Positions 28,162-37,173 of a DNA stretch of 64,000 nt are shown here, piece after piece (position 1 is the stretch's first letter; the number at the start of each line of letters is the position of its first letter). The notes under the pieces are model-generated. The model saw only the letters and a list, made by a program, of their open reading frames with translations, did no database searches and was not told the DNA's origin. The DNA is from Ectopseudomonas composti (lineage in GTDB: Bacteria > Pseudomonadota > Gammaproteobacteria > Pseudomonadales > Pseudomonadaceae): the NCBI RefSeq assembly GCF_900115475.1, contig NZ_FOWP01000003.1:310001-374000 (forward strand), in the 5' to 3' direction. The translations under genes were made by a program, and so were the position numbers.

Positions 28162-28835
28162 TCCGGCGCATCCATCATGTATCCCATGCCGCGGGCGGTA
28201 TGAATCAGCTTGAGATCGAAATCGTCATCGATTTTTGCGCGTAGCCGGCGTACCGCGACCTCAATGACATTGGTGTCGCTGTCGAAGTTCATGTCCCAAA
28301 CCTGAGAGGCAATCAGCGACTTCGGGAGCACTTCACCGCGTCGGCGCAGCAGTAACTCCAGTAGTGAAAATTCCTTCGCCGTCAGGTCAATTCTTTTCCC
28401 GCCCCGGACAGCACGTCGCTTCATCAGATCGACTTCCAGATCGGCAATTTTCATGGTGGTCTGCGTCGGCGAACCATTACCTCTGCGCAACAGCGTTCTG
28501 ACCCTGGCCAGAAGCTCTGAGAAAGCAAATGGCTTGATCAGGTAGTCGTCCGCACCCAGCTCCAACCCTTTAACGCGGTCTTCCACACCATCGCGTGCCG
28601 TCAAGAACAGTACGGGGACGTCTTTTCCTGCTGCGCGCAACATGCGCAGCACTTCCCAACCGTCCAGCCCAGGCATCATTACATCCAGAATTAGCAGGTC
28701 ATAGGCTTCGCTAAGTGCATGCTGAAGGGCATCTGTGCCGGTCATAACCCGGTCGACATTGAACCCAGCCTCGGTGAGACCTTGCTGGAGGTACGTACCG
28801 GTTTTGGGTTCGTCTTCAGCTACCAGTAGTTTCAT
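28158..28835 (-). CDS. copR: OmpR-family copper response regulator, CopR/CusR type
   Basis: This 225-residue protein has a receiver domain ('[24 protein letters not shown]', phospho-acceptor D in '[17 protein letters not shown]', '[12 protein letters not shown]') and an OmpR-type winged helix ('[48 protein letters not shown]'). The start at ATG 28835 gives the family's usual N-terminus; ATG 28850 would add five residues. It is predicted to bind TTAC-N5-TGTAA boxes seen here upstream of copper genes, including one 65 bp upstream of this operon. Confidence 0.9.
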   Translation of the reverse strand: MKLLVAEDEPKTGTYLQQGLTEAGFNVDRVMTGTDALQHALSEAYDLLILDVMMPGLDGWEVLRMLRAAGKDVPVLFLTARDGVEDRVKGLELGADDYLIKPFAFSELLARVRTLLRRGNGSPTQTTMKIADLEVDLMKRRAVRGGKRIDLTAKEFSLLELLLRRRGEVLPKSLIASQVWDMNFDSDTNVIEVAVRRLRAKIDDDFDLKLIHTARGMGYMMDAPE

Positions 28836-28899
28836 GTGTGCAGACTCCAAAAGTCGGGTGGCCTGAGTTTGCAGGCAAACCGCGGCCCCAACCAGAAGC

Positions 28900-28913
28900 T
28901 TACGAAAATGTAA
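28900..28913. promoter_or_regulatory. CopR/CusR-type box, copRS / periplasmic gene divergent promoter
   Basis: TTACGAAAATGTAA fits the CusR/CopR consensus TTAC-N5-TGTAA exactly and is followed by TCTGAC, as in known Pseudomonas cop promoters. It sits between divergent copR and the gene at 29042, so it could control both. Confidence 0.75.
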
Positions 28914-29041
28914 TTCTGACTTCAGCTCACTGACAGGGTGGCTTGTCTAGGGTGCAAGCATGAGTACTAGGTTGTGCTCTCGGCCCTCGACAGACCAAAA
29001 GCAGAGGTGCCGGCCATAGTTTGCACTGATGGAGACTGCCC

Positions 29042-29401
29042 ATGAAATCGCTGAAACCTTTGCTTCTGGTTGGTTCGCTACTGCTGTCTTCCATGGCTTG
29101 GGCCGAAGGGGGCAGCGACCGTGTATTCGAGCGCATCCAGCAGATGCGCGACAAAGCAGAAGCCGTGCTGATCCAGGCGGAGAAGGCCCCGGTCGGCGAG
29201 CGGCATGTGCACATGAAGGAGCATATGAACATGCTCGAAGACATCATGAGCCAGCTGCACAACGAACATCCCGCGCCAAACATGTCTGCCGAAGAGCATC
29301 TGGCCTGGATGGAAAAGCATGACAAGCTGGTAGACGACGTGCTGGGTCAAATGATTCGAGAGCACAAGCTGATGATGGCCGACAAGGAATGCCATCAGTA
29401 A
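29042..29401 (+). CDS. Copper-inducible periplasmic protein with 'AEGGSDR' leader
   Basis: This 119-residue protein has a signal peptide (cleavage after 'SMAWA') followed by 'EGGSDRVFERIQQM', a motif shared with two other small proteins of this window (53472 and 60026). The mature part is helical and rich in His and Met ('HVHMKEHMNMLEDIM', 'MIREHKLMMADKECH'), suiting copper binding in the periplasm. A CopR-type box lies ~130 bp upstream and a terminator follows. Exact function unknown. Confidence 0.7.
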   Translation: MKSLKPLLLVGSLLLSSMAWAEGGSDRVFERIQQMRDKAEAVLIQAEKAPVGERHVHMKEHMNMLEDIMSQLHNEHPAPNMSAEEHLAWMEKHDKLVDDVLGQMIREHKLMMADKECHQ

Positions 29402-29449
29402 AGATTTCCCCCATCTTACAGGCCTTTCGTGATTGCTCCTTCGGCCTAG

Positions 29450-29477
29450 CGGCGCCTTTATGGCGCCGTGCTTTTTC
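29450..29477 (+). terminator. Rho-independent terminator
   Basis: Perfect 7-bp stem CGGCGCC/GGCGCCG (29450-29456 with 29462-29468), 5-nt loop, then a T-rich tail. It separates the small periplasmic gene from the first cupredoxin. Confidence 0.75.
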
Positions 29478-29482
29478 CCAGC

Positions 29483-29496
29483 TGACGCAATTGTAG
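29483..29496. promoter_or_regulatory. Degenerate CopR-type box upstream of first cupredoxin
   Basis: TGAC-N5-TGTAG is two mismatches from the TTAC-N5-TGTAA consensus, with GGGGTCAG shortly downstream. It lies ~70 bp before the cupredoxin start at 29569. Confidence 0.5.
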
Positions 29497-29568
29497 TTTT
29501 GGGGTCAGCGGCCTGGCAGCAAGCGGGGAATAGCATGAGATTTCCAGCACCCATCTCGAGGTCTCACC

Positions 29569-30126
29569 ATGAAACGCTTACCCCTTAAACTGCTGATCAG
29601 CACTCTGTTCATCAGCACCACCTTTCCGGCATTTGCCGAGGTCGGCGGCAGTAGCAATGGCATTGGGCAGCAGGCCCAGGCGACGCCAGCGACTCGTACC
29701 ATCTTGGTAAAGATGGACGACATCAACTACAGCCAGAAAACGATCGATGTGAAGCCAGGTGAAACCGTGCGCTTCGTTCTGAAGAACGAGGGCGCGTTGA
29801 TGCACGAGTTCAACATCGGGCAGGCAGCGTCCCAGCTGGAGCACCAGCGCAAGATGGCGTCCTTGTTCAAGGACGGCACACTGACCCCGACCGGCATGGC
29901 CGAGCGCATTGTCTGGCATGAGCGTTATGGCACGGGAGACTCCAACCCTCCAGGCTATCCGGAAGTCATCAAAGCCAAGCATGACGACCCGAACGCGGTT
30001 CTCGTCGAGCCCGGCACAACCAAAGAGTTCGTGTGGACCTTCCCTAAGGCGGGCAGTTTGAGCTTCGCCTGTACATTGCCTGGGCATTACCAGGCGGGGA
30101 TGGTCGGTGAGTTTGCTCTGCGTTAG
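29569..30126 (+). CDS. CopI-like periplasmic cupredoxin (first copy)
   Basis: This 185-residue protein has a signal peptide (to ~'AFA', residue 23) and a cupredoxin fold. Type 1 copper ligands are visible: H in 'LMHEFNIG', then C, H and M in 'SFACTLPGHYQAGM'. A long insertion with 'MASLFKDGTLTPTGMAERIVWHERYG' separates the two halves. Related to CopI-type proteins involved in periplasmic copper tolerance. It is a tandem paralogue of the gene at 30274. Each has its own box, so they are probably separate transcription units. Confidence 0.82.
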   Translation: MKRLPLKLLISTLFISTTFPAFAEVGGSSNGIGQQAQATPATRTILVKMDDINYSQKTIDVKPGETVRFVLKNEGALMHEFNIGQAASQLEHQRKMASLFKDGTLTPTGMAERIVWHERYGTGDSNPPGYPEVIKAKHDDPNAVLVEPGTTKEFVWTFPKAGSLSFACTLPGHYQAGMVGEFALR

Positions 30127-30132
30127 TCCGGC

Positions 30133-30172
30133 ATCGGTGCTACCCGTTGGCCGCGAGCTGGGTAGCACCGAT
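30133..30172 (+). terminator. Perfect 13-bp inverted repeat after first cupredoxin
   Basis: Arms 30133-30145 and 30160-30172 are exact complements around a 14-nt loop, 6 bp past the stop. There is no T-run, so it may be a terminator or mRNA-stabilising stem. Confidence 0.55.
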
Positions 30173-30182
30173 CTGACGAACC

Positions 30183-30196
30183 TTACTGCGATGTAG
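30183..30196. promoter_or_regulatory. CopR-type box upstream of second cupredoxin
   Basis: TTAC-N5-TGTAG, one mismatch from consensus, followed by ACGTCAGCG. It lies 78 bp upstream of the start at 30274. Confidence 0.65.
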
Positions 30197-30273
30197 TTTT
30201 CACGTCAGCGTACCGCCAGCTGCACCTCATTAGCATCGGGACTCATCCCTCCTCAACACCTCAGAGGCACACC

Positions 30274-30807
30274 ATGAAACTCAGACCCGCTTTCATAATC
30301 ACCACCCTTGGCTTGCTGCTCAGTGCTGCCAATGCGCTGGCCAGCCCGGGCCACAAGAAAGACAGTATTGGGCAACCGGGAGACGGTCAGGCAGTAGATC
30401 GCACCATCGAAGTCCGGATGGGGGACATCTTCTTCGAACCCAAAGCAATGGAGATCAAAGCAGGCGAGACAGTTCGCTTCGTCCTGAAAAATGACGGTGC
30501 ACTGCTACACGAATTCAATCTTGGCAAAGCGGCATCCCATGCCGCGCACCAGAAAGAGATGGCCGCGATGTTTCAGAACGGCACGCTGTCCCCTACAGGT
30601 GCACATGACATGAGCAATATGGGCCATGCCATGGGCGGCATGAAGATGGTCGGTATGGAACACGATGACCCCAACAGTGTTCTTGTCGAACCTGGAGCAC
30701 GCGAAGAGTTGATCTGGACCTTCTCCGCCGCCACCGAACTGGAGTTCGCCTGCAATATTCCAGGACATTATCAGTCGGGAATGGTCGGTAAGGTGACCGT
30801 ACGCTGA
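30274..30807 (+). CDS. CopI-like periplasmic cupredoxin (second copy)
   Basis: This 177-residue protein has a signal peptide ('LLLSAANALA', residue ~24) and the same fold as the preceding gene. It has 'FVLKNDGALLHEFNLGKAASH' and 'EFACNIPGHYQSGM' with the H, C, H and M ligands. Its insertion is Met/His-rich ('GAHDMSNMGHAMGGMKMVGMEHDDP'), more so than in the first copy, suggesting extra Cu(I) binding. Followed 79 bp later by the DUF2933 gene. Confidence 0.85.
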   Translation: MKLRPAFIITTLGLLLSAANALASPGHKKDSIGQPGDGQAVDRTIEVRMGDIFFEPKAMEIKAGETVRFVLKNDGALLHEFNLGKAASHAAHQKEMAAMFQNGTLSPTGAHDMSNMGHAMGGMKMVGMEHDDPNSVLVEPGAREELIWTFSAATELEFACNIPGHYQSGMVGKVTVR

Positions 30808-30886
30808 CGTTTATTGATACTCGCCAACTCCGTCCAGTCTGAGACACCTATACTGATCCGGCCGCCATTGAAACGAGGCTATTGTC

Positions 30887-31135
30887 GTGGACCATACCCA
30901 TCACACCAGTACCACTGAGCCGCCTTTTTGGAAGAGCAAGATTGGCATTGCGCTGATCATGCTGGCCGTAATCGGCATCTTCTATGTAGCGCGTGAGCAT
31001 TACGGTCATCTTTCGCAGGCCCTGCCGTACCTCATCCTGCTGCTATGCCCGCTGATGCATCTGTTTGGCCACAATCACGGCGGGCACTCCCACTCCAGCA
31101 GCACCGCTGTTTCCAAGGACGAAGAAAGGACATAG
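30887..31135 (+). CDS. DUF2933 small membrane protein
   Basis: 82 residues from GTG 30887. It has a His-rich N-terminus ('HTHHTSTTE'), two hydrophobic segments ('[17 protein letters not shown]' and '[15 protein letters not shown]') and a His-rich tail ('[12 protein letters not shown]'). This matches the DUF2933 proteins often encoded next to copper ATPases. It lies 5 bp before the ATPase gene and is probably co-transcribed. The histidines suggest metal handling at the membrane; the mechanism is unknown. Confidence 0.75.
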   Translation: MDHTHHTSTTEPPFWKSKIGIALIMLAVIGIFYVAREHYGHLSQALPYLILLLCPLMHLFGHNHGGHSHSSSTAVSKDEERT

Positions 31136-31140
31136 ATCGC

Positions 31141-33504
31141 ATGCAAAAGACCTCCTGCCATCATGACCAGGATCATTCACATAACTCGCACGCCCACTCC
31201 GAGAGCCAGCGCGACCCGGTGTGTGGCATGGAGGTCAAACCTGATGGCCCTTATCGCGAGAGCTTTGAAGGGAAGGCCTATCATTTCTGCAGTGCGAAGT
31301 GCCTAGAGAAATTCCAAGCAGATCCTCATCAGTACATGAGCCATCAGTCTCATGGGGAGCATCACCAGCACGCGACTCCAGCACCCACATCGACACCTGT
31401 AGGTGCTGAATACACCTGCCCGATGCATCCAGAAATCCGTCAACCGGCTCCCGGAAACTGCCCGATCTGCGGGATGACGCTGGAACCTGTCATCCCGGAG
31501 CTGGAAGAGGAGGAAAATCCAGAGCTGAAGGACTTCTCGCTGCGGTTCTGGTGGACCCTACCGTTGACCGTCATCGTGACCGTATTGGCGATGGCCGGCC
31601 ATTCCTTGCAACTGTTTCATGGCACGACCCAGAACTGGGTCGAGCTGGCTCTGGCGACGCCCGTGACGCTATGGGGTGGCTGGGTATTCTTCACCCGCGG
31701 CATTGACTCCATCCGCCACCGCAGCCCCAACATGTGGACCCTGATCGGTTTGGGAACGGCCGCTGCCTACCTCTACAGCGTGGCCGCTACCTTGGTTCCG
31801 CAGTGGTTTCCGGCGGCCTTTGCCCAGGACGGACGTATCGGCGTCTATTTTGAAGCAGCCGCAGTGATTATCTCACTCACGCTGTTGGGCCAAATGCTCG
31901 AACTCAAGGCCCGCTCGCAGACTTCGGCAGCCATCAAGTCACTGCTGAGGCTGGCACCAAAGACTGCGCGTCGCATCAAGCCCGATGGCCAGGAAGAAGA
32001 TATTCCGCTGACACATGTCCATCAGGGCGACCACCTACGTGTCCGGCCGGGAGAGAAAGTCCCGGTGGACGGTACGGTTCTAGAGGGTGAGAGCGCCGTC
32101 GACGAGTCGATGCTTACCGGAGAACCGTTACCCGTGACCAAGCGGGTAGGGGATGCCCTTATCGGTGCCACCATGAACACCCATGGAAGCCTGGTGATGG
32201 AGGCGCAGAAGGTCGGTGCCGAGACCATGCTGTCGCAGATCGTTCAGATGGTGGCCAGAGCCCAACGTTCCAAGGCCCCCATGCAGCGTATGGCTGATGC
32301 GGTGGCAGGGTATTTCGTGGTCGGGGTGATCCTGATCGCGATTCTGACCTTCTTCGGCTGGGGGCTATTAGGGCCGGAATCAGGCTGGGTATTTGGCCTG
32401 ATCAATGCGGTGGCGGTGCTGATCATTGCGTGTCCCTGCGCCCTGGGTCTGGCAACCCCGATGTCCGTCATGGTTGCGACTGGCAAGGCCGCTAGCAGCG
32501 GTGTGTTGTTCCGCGATGCCAGCGCCATCGAAAATCTATGCAAGATCGACACGCTCATCGTCGACAAGACTGGAACCCTGACTGAGGGGCGTCCCGTATT
32601 CCATAGTGCGGAAGGGACAGGCGGTTACGACTCCAATGAAGTGCTGCGCCTGGCTGCTAGTCTCGACCAGGGTAGTGAGCACCCGCTGGCTCATGCCATA
32701 GTCGATCATGCGCGCGGTCAGGGCATTGCACTGGTCAAACCGGACACTTTCGAATCTGGCTCGGGTATTGGTGTGCGCGGCCAGGTCGATGACTATCAGC
32801 TGCAGCTCGGCAACACCGCACTGATGGACGAGGCGGGCGTCGATATTACCCCGCTGCGCAATCGCGCCGAGCAACTGCGTCTGGGAGGCATCAGCATCAT
32901 CTATTTGGCCGTTGATGGCCGCCTGGCGGGACTACTGGCCGTTTCCGATCCGATCAAGCCTACTTCTCAACAGGCTGTCTCCAAGCTTCAAAGCGAAGAC
33001 GTAAAGGTCATCATGGCCACTGGTGATGGCCTCACCACAGCAAGAGCCGTGGCGCAGCAGCTCGGAATCGAGGAAGTGCATGGTGAGGTCAAACCGCAGG
33101 ATAAGGAGAAACTAGTCGCCGATTTGCAGGGCTATGGCCGTCTTGTCGCCATGGCGGGTGACGGTATCAACGATGCGCCCGCCCTGGCCAGGTCTGACGT
33201 AGGTATCGCCATGGGCACCGGTACCGATGTGGCGATGAACAGCGCCCAAGTGACGCTGGTCAAGGGAGATCTGATCGGCATCCTGCGAGCGCGCACCCTG
33301 TCAGTGGCAACCGTGAAAAACATGAGGCAGAACCTCGCCTTTGCGTTCATCTACAACGCGATGGGAATCCCGCTAGCAGCGGGGCTGCTGTACCCGCTGA
33401 CGGGGCATCTTCTGTCGCCCTTGATTGCTGCGCTGGCGATGAGTGTCAGCTCGGCGTCGGTGGTCTTCAATGCTCTGAGGTTGAAATCAACGGACATCGG
33501 ATAG
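31141..33504 (+). CDS. Copper-exporting P1B-type ATPase with YHS and metal-binding domains
   Basis: This 787-residue inner-membrane pump has a His-rich N-terminus, a YHS domain ('[14 protein letters not shown]...[12 protein letters not shown]') at ~20-65, then a heavy-metal-binding domain ('[26 protein letters not shown]') at ~90-118. The P-type core has '[16 protein letters not shown]', the CPC transport motif in '[15 protein letters not shown]', phosphorylated D475 in DKTGT, '[10 protein letters not shown]' and '[12 protein letters not shown]'. CPC plus the YHS/CxxC leader indicates Cu(I)/Ag(I) export (CopA/SilP group). There is no GMxCxxC chaperone-like domain. A longer in-frame start at 31045 would overlap the DUF2933 gene and is not supported. 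Confidence 0.93.
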   Translation: MQKTSCHHDQDHSHNSHAHSESQRDPVCGMEVKPDGPYRESFEGKAYHFCSAKCLEKFQADPHQYMSHQSHGEHHQHATPAPTSTPVGAEYTCPMHPEIRQPAPGNCPICGMTLEPVIPELEEEENPELKDFSLRFWWTLPLTVIVTVLAMAGHSLQLFHGTTQNWVELALATPVTLWGGWVFFTRGIDSIRHRSPNMWTLIGLGTAAAYLYSVAATLVPQWFPAAFAQDGRIGVYFEAAAVIISLTLLGQMLELKARSQTSAAIKSLLRLAPKTARRIKPDGQEEDIPLTHVHQGDHLRVRPGEKVPVDGTVLEGESAVDESMLTGEPLPVTKRVGDALIGATMNTHGSLVMEAQKVGAETMLSQIVQMVARAQRSKAPMQRMADAVAGYFVVGVILIAILTFFGWGLLGPESGWVFGLINAVAVLIIACPCALGLATPMSVMVATGKAASSGVLFRDASAIENLCKIDTLIVDKTGTLTEGRPVFHSAEGTGGYDSNEVLRLAASLDQGSEHPLAHAIVDHARGQGIALVKPDTFESGSGIGVRGQVDDYQLQLGNTALMDEAGVDITPLRNRAEQLRLGGISIIYLAVDGRLAGLLAVSDPIKPTSQQAVSKLQSEDVKVIMATGDGLTTARAVAQQLGIEEVHGEVKPQDKEKLVADLQGYGRLVAMAGDGINDAPALARSDVGIAMGTGTDVAMNSAQVTLVKGDLIGILRARTLSVATVKNMRQNLAFAFIYNAMGIPLAAGLLYPLTGHLLSPLIAALAMSVSSASVVFNALRLKSTDIG

Positions 33505-33597
33505 GCTTCCATACCACCGACCAGGTGATTATTCAGAAGCGCATCTGACCGGAAAATGCCGTACGGTAGTTTCCGGTCCGACCTATCTTGAGTATTC

Positions 33598-33840
33598 GCA
33601 TTGGTTCCGACACTAATTCGCATGCCTAACCAACACTGATTCGCACGCAAAACCGACACAACGCGTTTTTCAAAATCGACAGCCTTTCGCACACGTCGAC
33701 ACCTATTCGCATCCTCCGACAGCCATTCGCACGCCCCGACACCGATTCGCATCCCTCCGGCAGCCATTCGCACGCCACCGACACCGATTCGCATCCCTCC
33801 GACAGTCATTCGCACCACACCGACAGTTCGCTTTGCCGGT
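33598..33840. repeat. ~20-bp tandem repeat array, possible IS21-family end
   Basis: Units of the form GACA(C/G)C-N-ATTCGCA-(T/C) recur at about 33608, 33632, 33677, 33697, 33717, 33737, 33758, 33779, 33800 and 33821. The last eight are spaced 20-21 bp. Two unit versions alternate (GACACC..TTCGCAT and GACAGC..TTCGCAC). Such helically phased multiple sites resemble the transposase-binding repeats at IS21-family ends, but no istA or istB is present. It lies in the 440-bp gap between the copper ATPase and chrB. Confidence 0.6.
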
Positions 33841-33946
33841 GCCCGGAGATAAGCAGTCACTGACGCTGCAGAGCCCATATCGCAGTTCCAAATAGAGCAG
33901 CCGCAGAGTAATGTAGAGATCGAACATATTTGGTGAGATCGCTACA

Positions 33947-34891
33947 TTGATCAATTGGCTATGTCTCGTGATGGCACTGCCTACGGCAAATGCCGCCGAG
34001 CGAATGCGGGCTTGGCGGACGCTGAAGAGTGCAGGAGCTGCCGTTCTTCGCGACGGCGTGTACCTATTGCCGGATGGCTCGGCTAGTCGTGAGGTACTGG
34101 AGTCCGTCGAGCGTGATGTGCTGGATAGTGGTGGCTCGGCGTCGCTCCTGCCGGTCACTGATCCCCAGGGTGAGCGCTTCATACCTCTCTTTGACCGTGG
34201 CGACGACTACACCAGGTTGCGCTCGGAGGTTGAGCCCCAACTGGCCCAGCTGACGCCCGAGAACGCACTGGCGACTGCTCGCCAGGCCCGCAAGCTGCGC
34301 AAGTCGTTCGCGCAGATCCAAGCCATCGACTTCTTTCCGGGCGCAGCTCTGCAACAGGCAGACGCGCTGCTGCGTGACCTCGAAGTGGCCATCAACCGCG
34401 CGCTTTCCAAGGATGAGCCCACCAGCCACGAGCAAATCATCGAGCAACTCGACCCGCGGGACTATCAAGGGCGAACCTGGGCGACTCGCCAGCGCCCCTG
34501 GGTGGACCGCCTGGCCAGCGCCTGGCTGATCCGCCGCTTCATCGATCCAGATGCCAGCATCCTCTGGCTTCCCTCTCTTGATGCATGCCCTGCGGAAGCA
34601 CTTGGGTTCGATTTCGATGGTGCCCAGTTCAGCCATGTCGGCAACAAGGTCACCTTCGAAACCCTGCAGGCCAGCTTCGGGCTGAAGGCTCCAGGGCTTC
34701 AGCGCGTAGGGGCTCTAGTTCACTACCTGGACGTGGGGGGCGCGCAACCCACAGAAGCAACGGGTGTAGAGCGCGTACTGGCCGGACTGCGAGCCAGCAT
34801 CGAAAACGACGATCAGTTATTGGCTGCGGCCTGCGCCATCTTCGATGGGCTGCTGGCTGCATTCGGCAAGGAAGGACAGAGTGATGAGTGA
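33947..34891 (+). CDS. chrB: Chromate resistance protein ChrB
   Basis: 314 residues from TTG 33947, which gives 'INWLCLVMALPTANAAERMRAWRTLKSAGAAVLRDGVYLLP', the family's usual N-terminus; a GGTGAG site precedes it. The C-terminal half ('TWATRQRPWVDRLASAWLIRRFIDPDASILWL', 'DFDGAQFSHVGNKVTFETL') is the ChrB C-terminal domain. ChrB is a chromate-responsive regulator in studied systems, so it probably controls this operon. It overlaps chrA by 8 bp. Confidence 0.88.
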   Translation: MINWLCLVMALPTANAAERMRAWRTLKSAGAAVLRDGVYLLPDGSASREVLESVERDVLDSGGSASLLPVTDPQGERFIPLFDRGDDYTRLRSEVEPQLAQLTPENALATARQARKLRKSFAQIQAIDFFPGAALQQADALLRDLEVAINRALSKDEPTSHEQIIEQLDPRDYQGRTWATRQRPWVDRLASAWLIRRFIDPDASILWLPSLDACPAEALGFDFDGAQFSHVGNKVTFETLQASFGLKAPGLQRVGALVHYLDVGGAQPTEATGVERVLAGLRASIENDDQLLAAACAIFDGLLAAFGKEGQSDE

Positions 34892-36245
34892 GACAGCCAT
34901 GCAAGCGACAGAGCAAGACCAGGACAGGGTAGAAAAAATTGGCCTACTCGAGGCATTTCTGTTCTGGCTGAAACTCGGTTTCATCAGCTTCGGTGGCCCA
35001 GCCGGGCAGATCTCGATCATGCACCAGGAGCTGGTGGAGCGGCGGCGCTGGATCTCGGAGCGCCGTTTCCTGCATGCGTTGAACTACTGCATGCTCCTGC
35101 CAGGCCCGGAGGCTCAGCAACTGGCCACCTATATCGGCTGGCTCATGCATCGCACTTGGGGTGGGGTGATCGCCGGCGTACTGTTTGTGCTGCCCTCACT
35201 GTTCATCCTGATCGCCCTGTCCTGGGTCTACATCGCTTTCGGCGAAGTGCCGGTGGTGGCGGGATTGTTTTACGGCATCAAACCCGCCGTCACCGCCATC
35301 GTTGTTCAGGCTGCCCACCGTATCGGTTCACGCGCGCTGAAAAACAACTGGTTGTGGGCGATCGCTGCTGCCTCCTTCGTGGCGATCTTCGCCCTCAATA
35401 TCCCGTTCCCGCTGATCGTTCTAGGGGCGGCCATGATTGGCTACCTGGGCGGACGCTATGCCCCGGACAAGTTCAGCGTCGGTGGTGGGCATGGGGCATC
35501 CAAACAGTCCTATGGGCCGGCATTGATCGACGATGACACGCCACCGCCGGCGCATGCGCGCTTCCGCTGGTCGCGCTTGGCTCTGTTGGTCGCCGTAGGA
35601 GCTGTGCTGTGGGCCTTGCCGATGGGGCTACTGACCGCCCTGTATGGTTGGGAGGGCACCCTGACTCAAATGGGCTGGTTCTTCACCAAGGCTGCTCTAC
35701 TCACCTTCGGCGGTGCCTATGCGGTATTGCCGTATGTCTATCAGGGCGCGGTAGGCCATTACGGCTGGCTGACCCCCACCCAGATGATCGATGGCCTGGC
35801 GCTGGGCGAGACCACCCCAGGGCCGCTGATCATGGTGGTGGCCTTCGCGGGCTTCGTTGGTGCCTATGTGCATCAGGTCTTCGGGCCAGAACAGGCATTC
35901 CTTGCCGGCGCTGTAGCAGCCAGCCTCGTCACCTGGTTTACCTTCCTGCCCTCGTTCCTGTTCATCCTCGCCGGCGGGCCGCTGGTGGAATCCACCCACA
36001 ACGAACTGAAGTTCACCGCGCCGCTGACCGGCATTACTGCTGCGGTGGTTGGCGTCATCCTCAACCTGGCGCTGTTCTTCGGCTATCACGTGCTGTGGCC
36101 TGAGGGTTTTGCTGGCAGCCTCGATTGGCCCTCGGCGTTGATCGCTGTCGGTGCCGCAGTCGCACTTTTCCGCTTCAAGCGTGGAGTCATCCAGGTGTTG
36201 GTGGGATGTGCTCTTGTGGGTTTGGCTATCCACCTGTTGCGTTAG
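34884..36245 (+). CDS. chrA: Chromate efflux transporter ChrA
   Basis: This 453-residue CHR-superfamily membrane protein contains two homologous halves. The first has 'FWLKLGFISFGGPAGQISIMHQELVERRRWISERRFLHALNYCMLLPGPEAQQLATYIGWL'. The second has 'KAALLTFGGAYAVLPYVYQGAV' and 'GLALGETTPGPLIMVVAFAGFVG'. The paired FGGP/FGGAY and PGPEAQ/TPGPL motifs are diagnostic. It exports chromate across the inner membrane. ATG 34884 lies inside the end of chrB, indicating coupling. Confidence 0.93.
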   Translation: MSETAMQATEQDQDRVEKIGLLEAFLFWLKLGFISFGGPAGQISIMHQELVERRRWISERRFLHALNYCMLLPGPEAQQLATYIGWLMHRTWGGVIAGVLFVLPSLFILIALSWVYIAFGEVPVVAGLFYGIKPAVTAIVVQAAHRIGSRALKNNWLWAIAAASFVAIFALNIPFPLIVLGAAMIGYLGGRYAPDKFSVGGGHGASKQSYGPALIDDDTPPPAHARFRWSRLALLVAVGAVLWALPMGLLTALYGWEGTLTQMGWFFTKAALLTFGGAYAVLPYVYQGAVGHYGWLTPTQMIDGLALGETTPGPLIMVVAFAGFVGAYVHQVFGPEQAFLAGAVAASLVTWFTFLPSFLFILAGGPLVESTHNELKFTAPLTGITAAVVGVILNLALFFGYHVLWPEGFAGSLDWPSALIAVGAAVALFRFKRGVIQVLVGCALVGLAIHLLR

Positions 36246-36254
36246 GGAGAGGTT

Positions 36255-36578
36255 ATGGAGCGCATATCGATTCGCGAGCTCGCTGAGTGGCAGGCTTCAG
36301 GTCGCTGCTTTGAGTTACTCGATGTGCGCCGAGCTATCGCACGCAACGCTGACGGAGCACAGATCGCTGAGGCGAAATGGTATGACCCCGAACAGCTTTT
36401 CTCTTGGAAGGATCAAGTGCCACGGGATCGCCCCGTGATTCTTTACTGCGCTCATGGGCATGAGATCAGCCAGGGGTGTGCCGCTACTCTCTGGGCAATG
36501 GGACTGGATGCGCGGTATCTCGTCGACGGCTTTGCAGGTTGGCGTGAAGCCAAGCAGCCGGTGTGCGATTTGGTCTAG
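36255..36578 (+). CDS. chrE: Rhodanese-domain protein ChrE
   Basis: This 107-residue single rhodanese domain has 'FELLDVRRAIARNADG', 'RPVILYCAHGHEISQGCAATLWAMG' with the active-site cysteine in 'YCAHGHE', and 'LVDGFAGWREAK'. It begins 9 bp after chrA with a GGAGAGG site, giving the known chrB-chrA-chrE order. Rhodaneses in this position have been proposed to handle chromium-glutathione complexes; the substrate here is unproven. Confidence 0.8.
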   Translation: MERISIRELAEWQASGRCFELLDVRRAIARNADGAQIAEAKWYDPEQLFSWKDQVPRDRPVILYCAHGHEISQGCAATLWAMGLDARYLVDGFAGWREAKQPVCDLV

Positions 36579-36593
36579 CCATCTGGTTCTGAC

Positions 36594-36609
36594 CGCCTCA
36601 CGAGAGGCG
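36594..36609 (+). terminator. Short hairpin after chrE
   Basis: CGCCTC-ACGA-GAGGCG stem-loop 15 bp beyond the chrE stop. No T-run, so its terminator role is tentative. Confidence 0.35.
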
Positions 36610-36625
36610 ACCAGCACTGCCTAAA

Positions 36626-36756
36626 TCAATGGCAGTGGTACTCGCCCGTGGAGTGGTTGGTATGGCAGCCCTTCGAGTCGGTGCCTCCGCTATGGGCAAC
36701 TGCGACAGCAGAGGACAGGGCAATCACGGTGGCGATCAGGGCGGCAGCAGGACTCC
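36626..36756 (-). pseudogene. YHYH-type small exported protein, N-terminally truncated
   Basis: The minus strand reads 'ALIATVIALSSAVAVAHSGGTDSKGCHTNHSTGEYHCH' to a stop at 36626: the end of a signal peptide and a His/Cys-rich YHYH-type mature part. No ATG, GTG or TTG lies at the expected signal-peptide start in this frame. The 5' end overlaps the truncated end of traX-like DNA. It is most likely a fusion scar; translation by coupling from the upstream frame cannot be excluded. Confidence 0.55.
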
Positions 36757-37173
36757 AAACGCGCCGTACATCAGCCGATCATGAAGCACTGTCGCAACGG
36801 TCAGCGTGAATAGCCCCAGCATCAAGCCTGCACGATCGCTGTGATGGACACTCCAAGCAACTATGAGCCCCAACATCAGTGTCGGCATGACATTCAGCGT
36901 ATTGCTCATCTCGGACAACGCCCGATACGGCAGCTCGGATATGAGGCTGAAAGCCAGTAGCCAGCTCAGATAGCGAAAGTTGTTATCGCTGTACAGATCT
37001 CCTGGGCGTGAACGTGACACGTTGGCGGCAGTACCCACGCAGAACAGTGGGAAGGCGAAGCGTCCAACCACGAACAGCCAGGCTGTCTCTTCAGGCCAGA
37101 GATAGCGCAGGTGGTCTATGACCATCGTCAGCATGGCAAGCCATTTGACCAGATCCAGGCTGGTCGAGCGCAT
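36736..37173 (-). pseudogene. TraX-family membrane protein, C-terminally truncated
   Basis: 145 codons from ATG 37173 ('STSLDLVKWLAMLTMVIDHLRYLWPEE', 'VGRFAFPLFC', 'WLLAFSLISELPYR'), clearly the N-terminal part of a TraX-family protein. TraX itself acetylates F-pilin. Family members I recall are ~230-250 residues, while this ends abruptly at 'GVLLPP'. The start shares one base with the stop of the DedA-like gene upstream, implying coupling. It may be expressed but is probably shortened by deletion into the YHYH gene. Confidence 0.65.

Noticed and set aside
31045..31140. Earlier start for the copper ATPase
   Set aside because: Would run through the DUF2933 gene in another frame and adds Arg/His-rich non-conserved residues; ATG 31141 gives the expected N-terminus.
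33598..33840. CRISPR-like array
   Set aside because: Units are contiguous ~20-bp degenerate repeats with no constant repeat/unique spacer pattern and no cas genes nearby.
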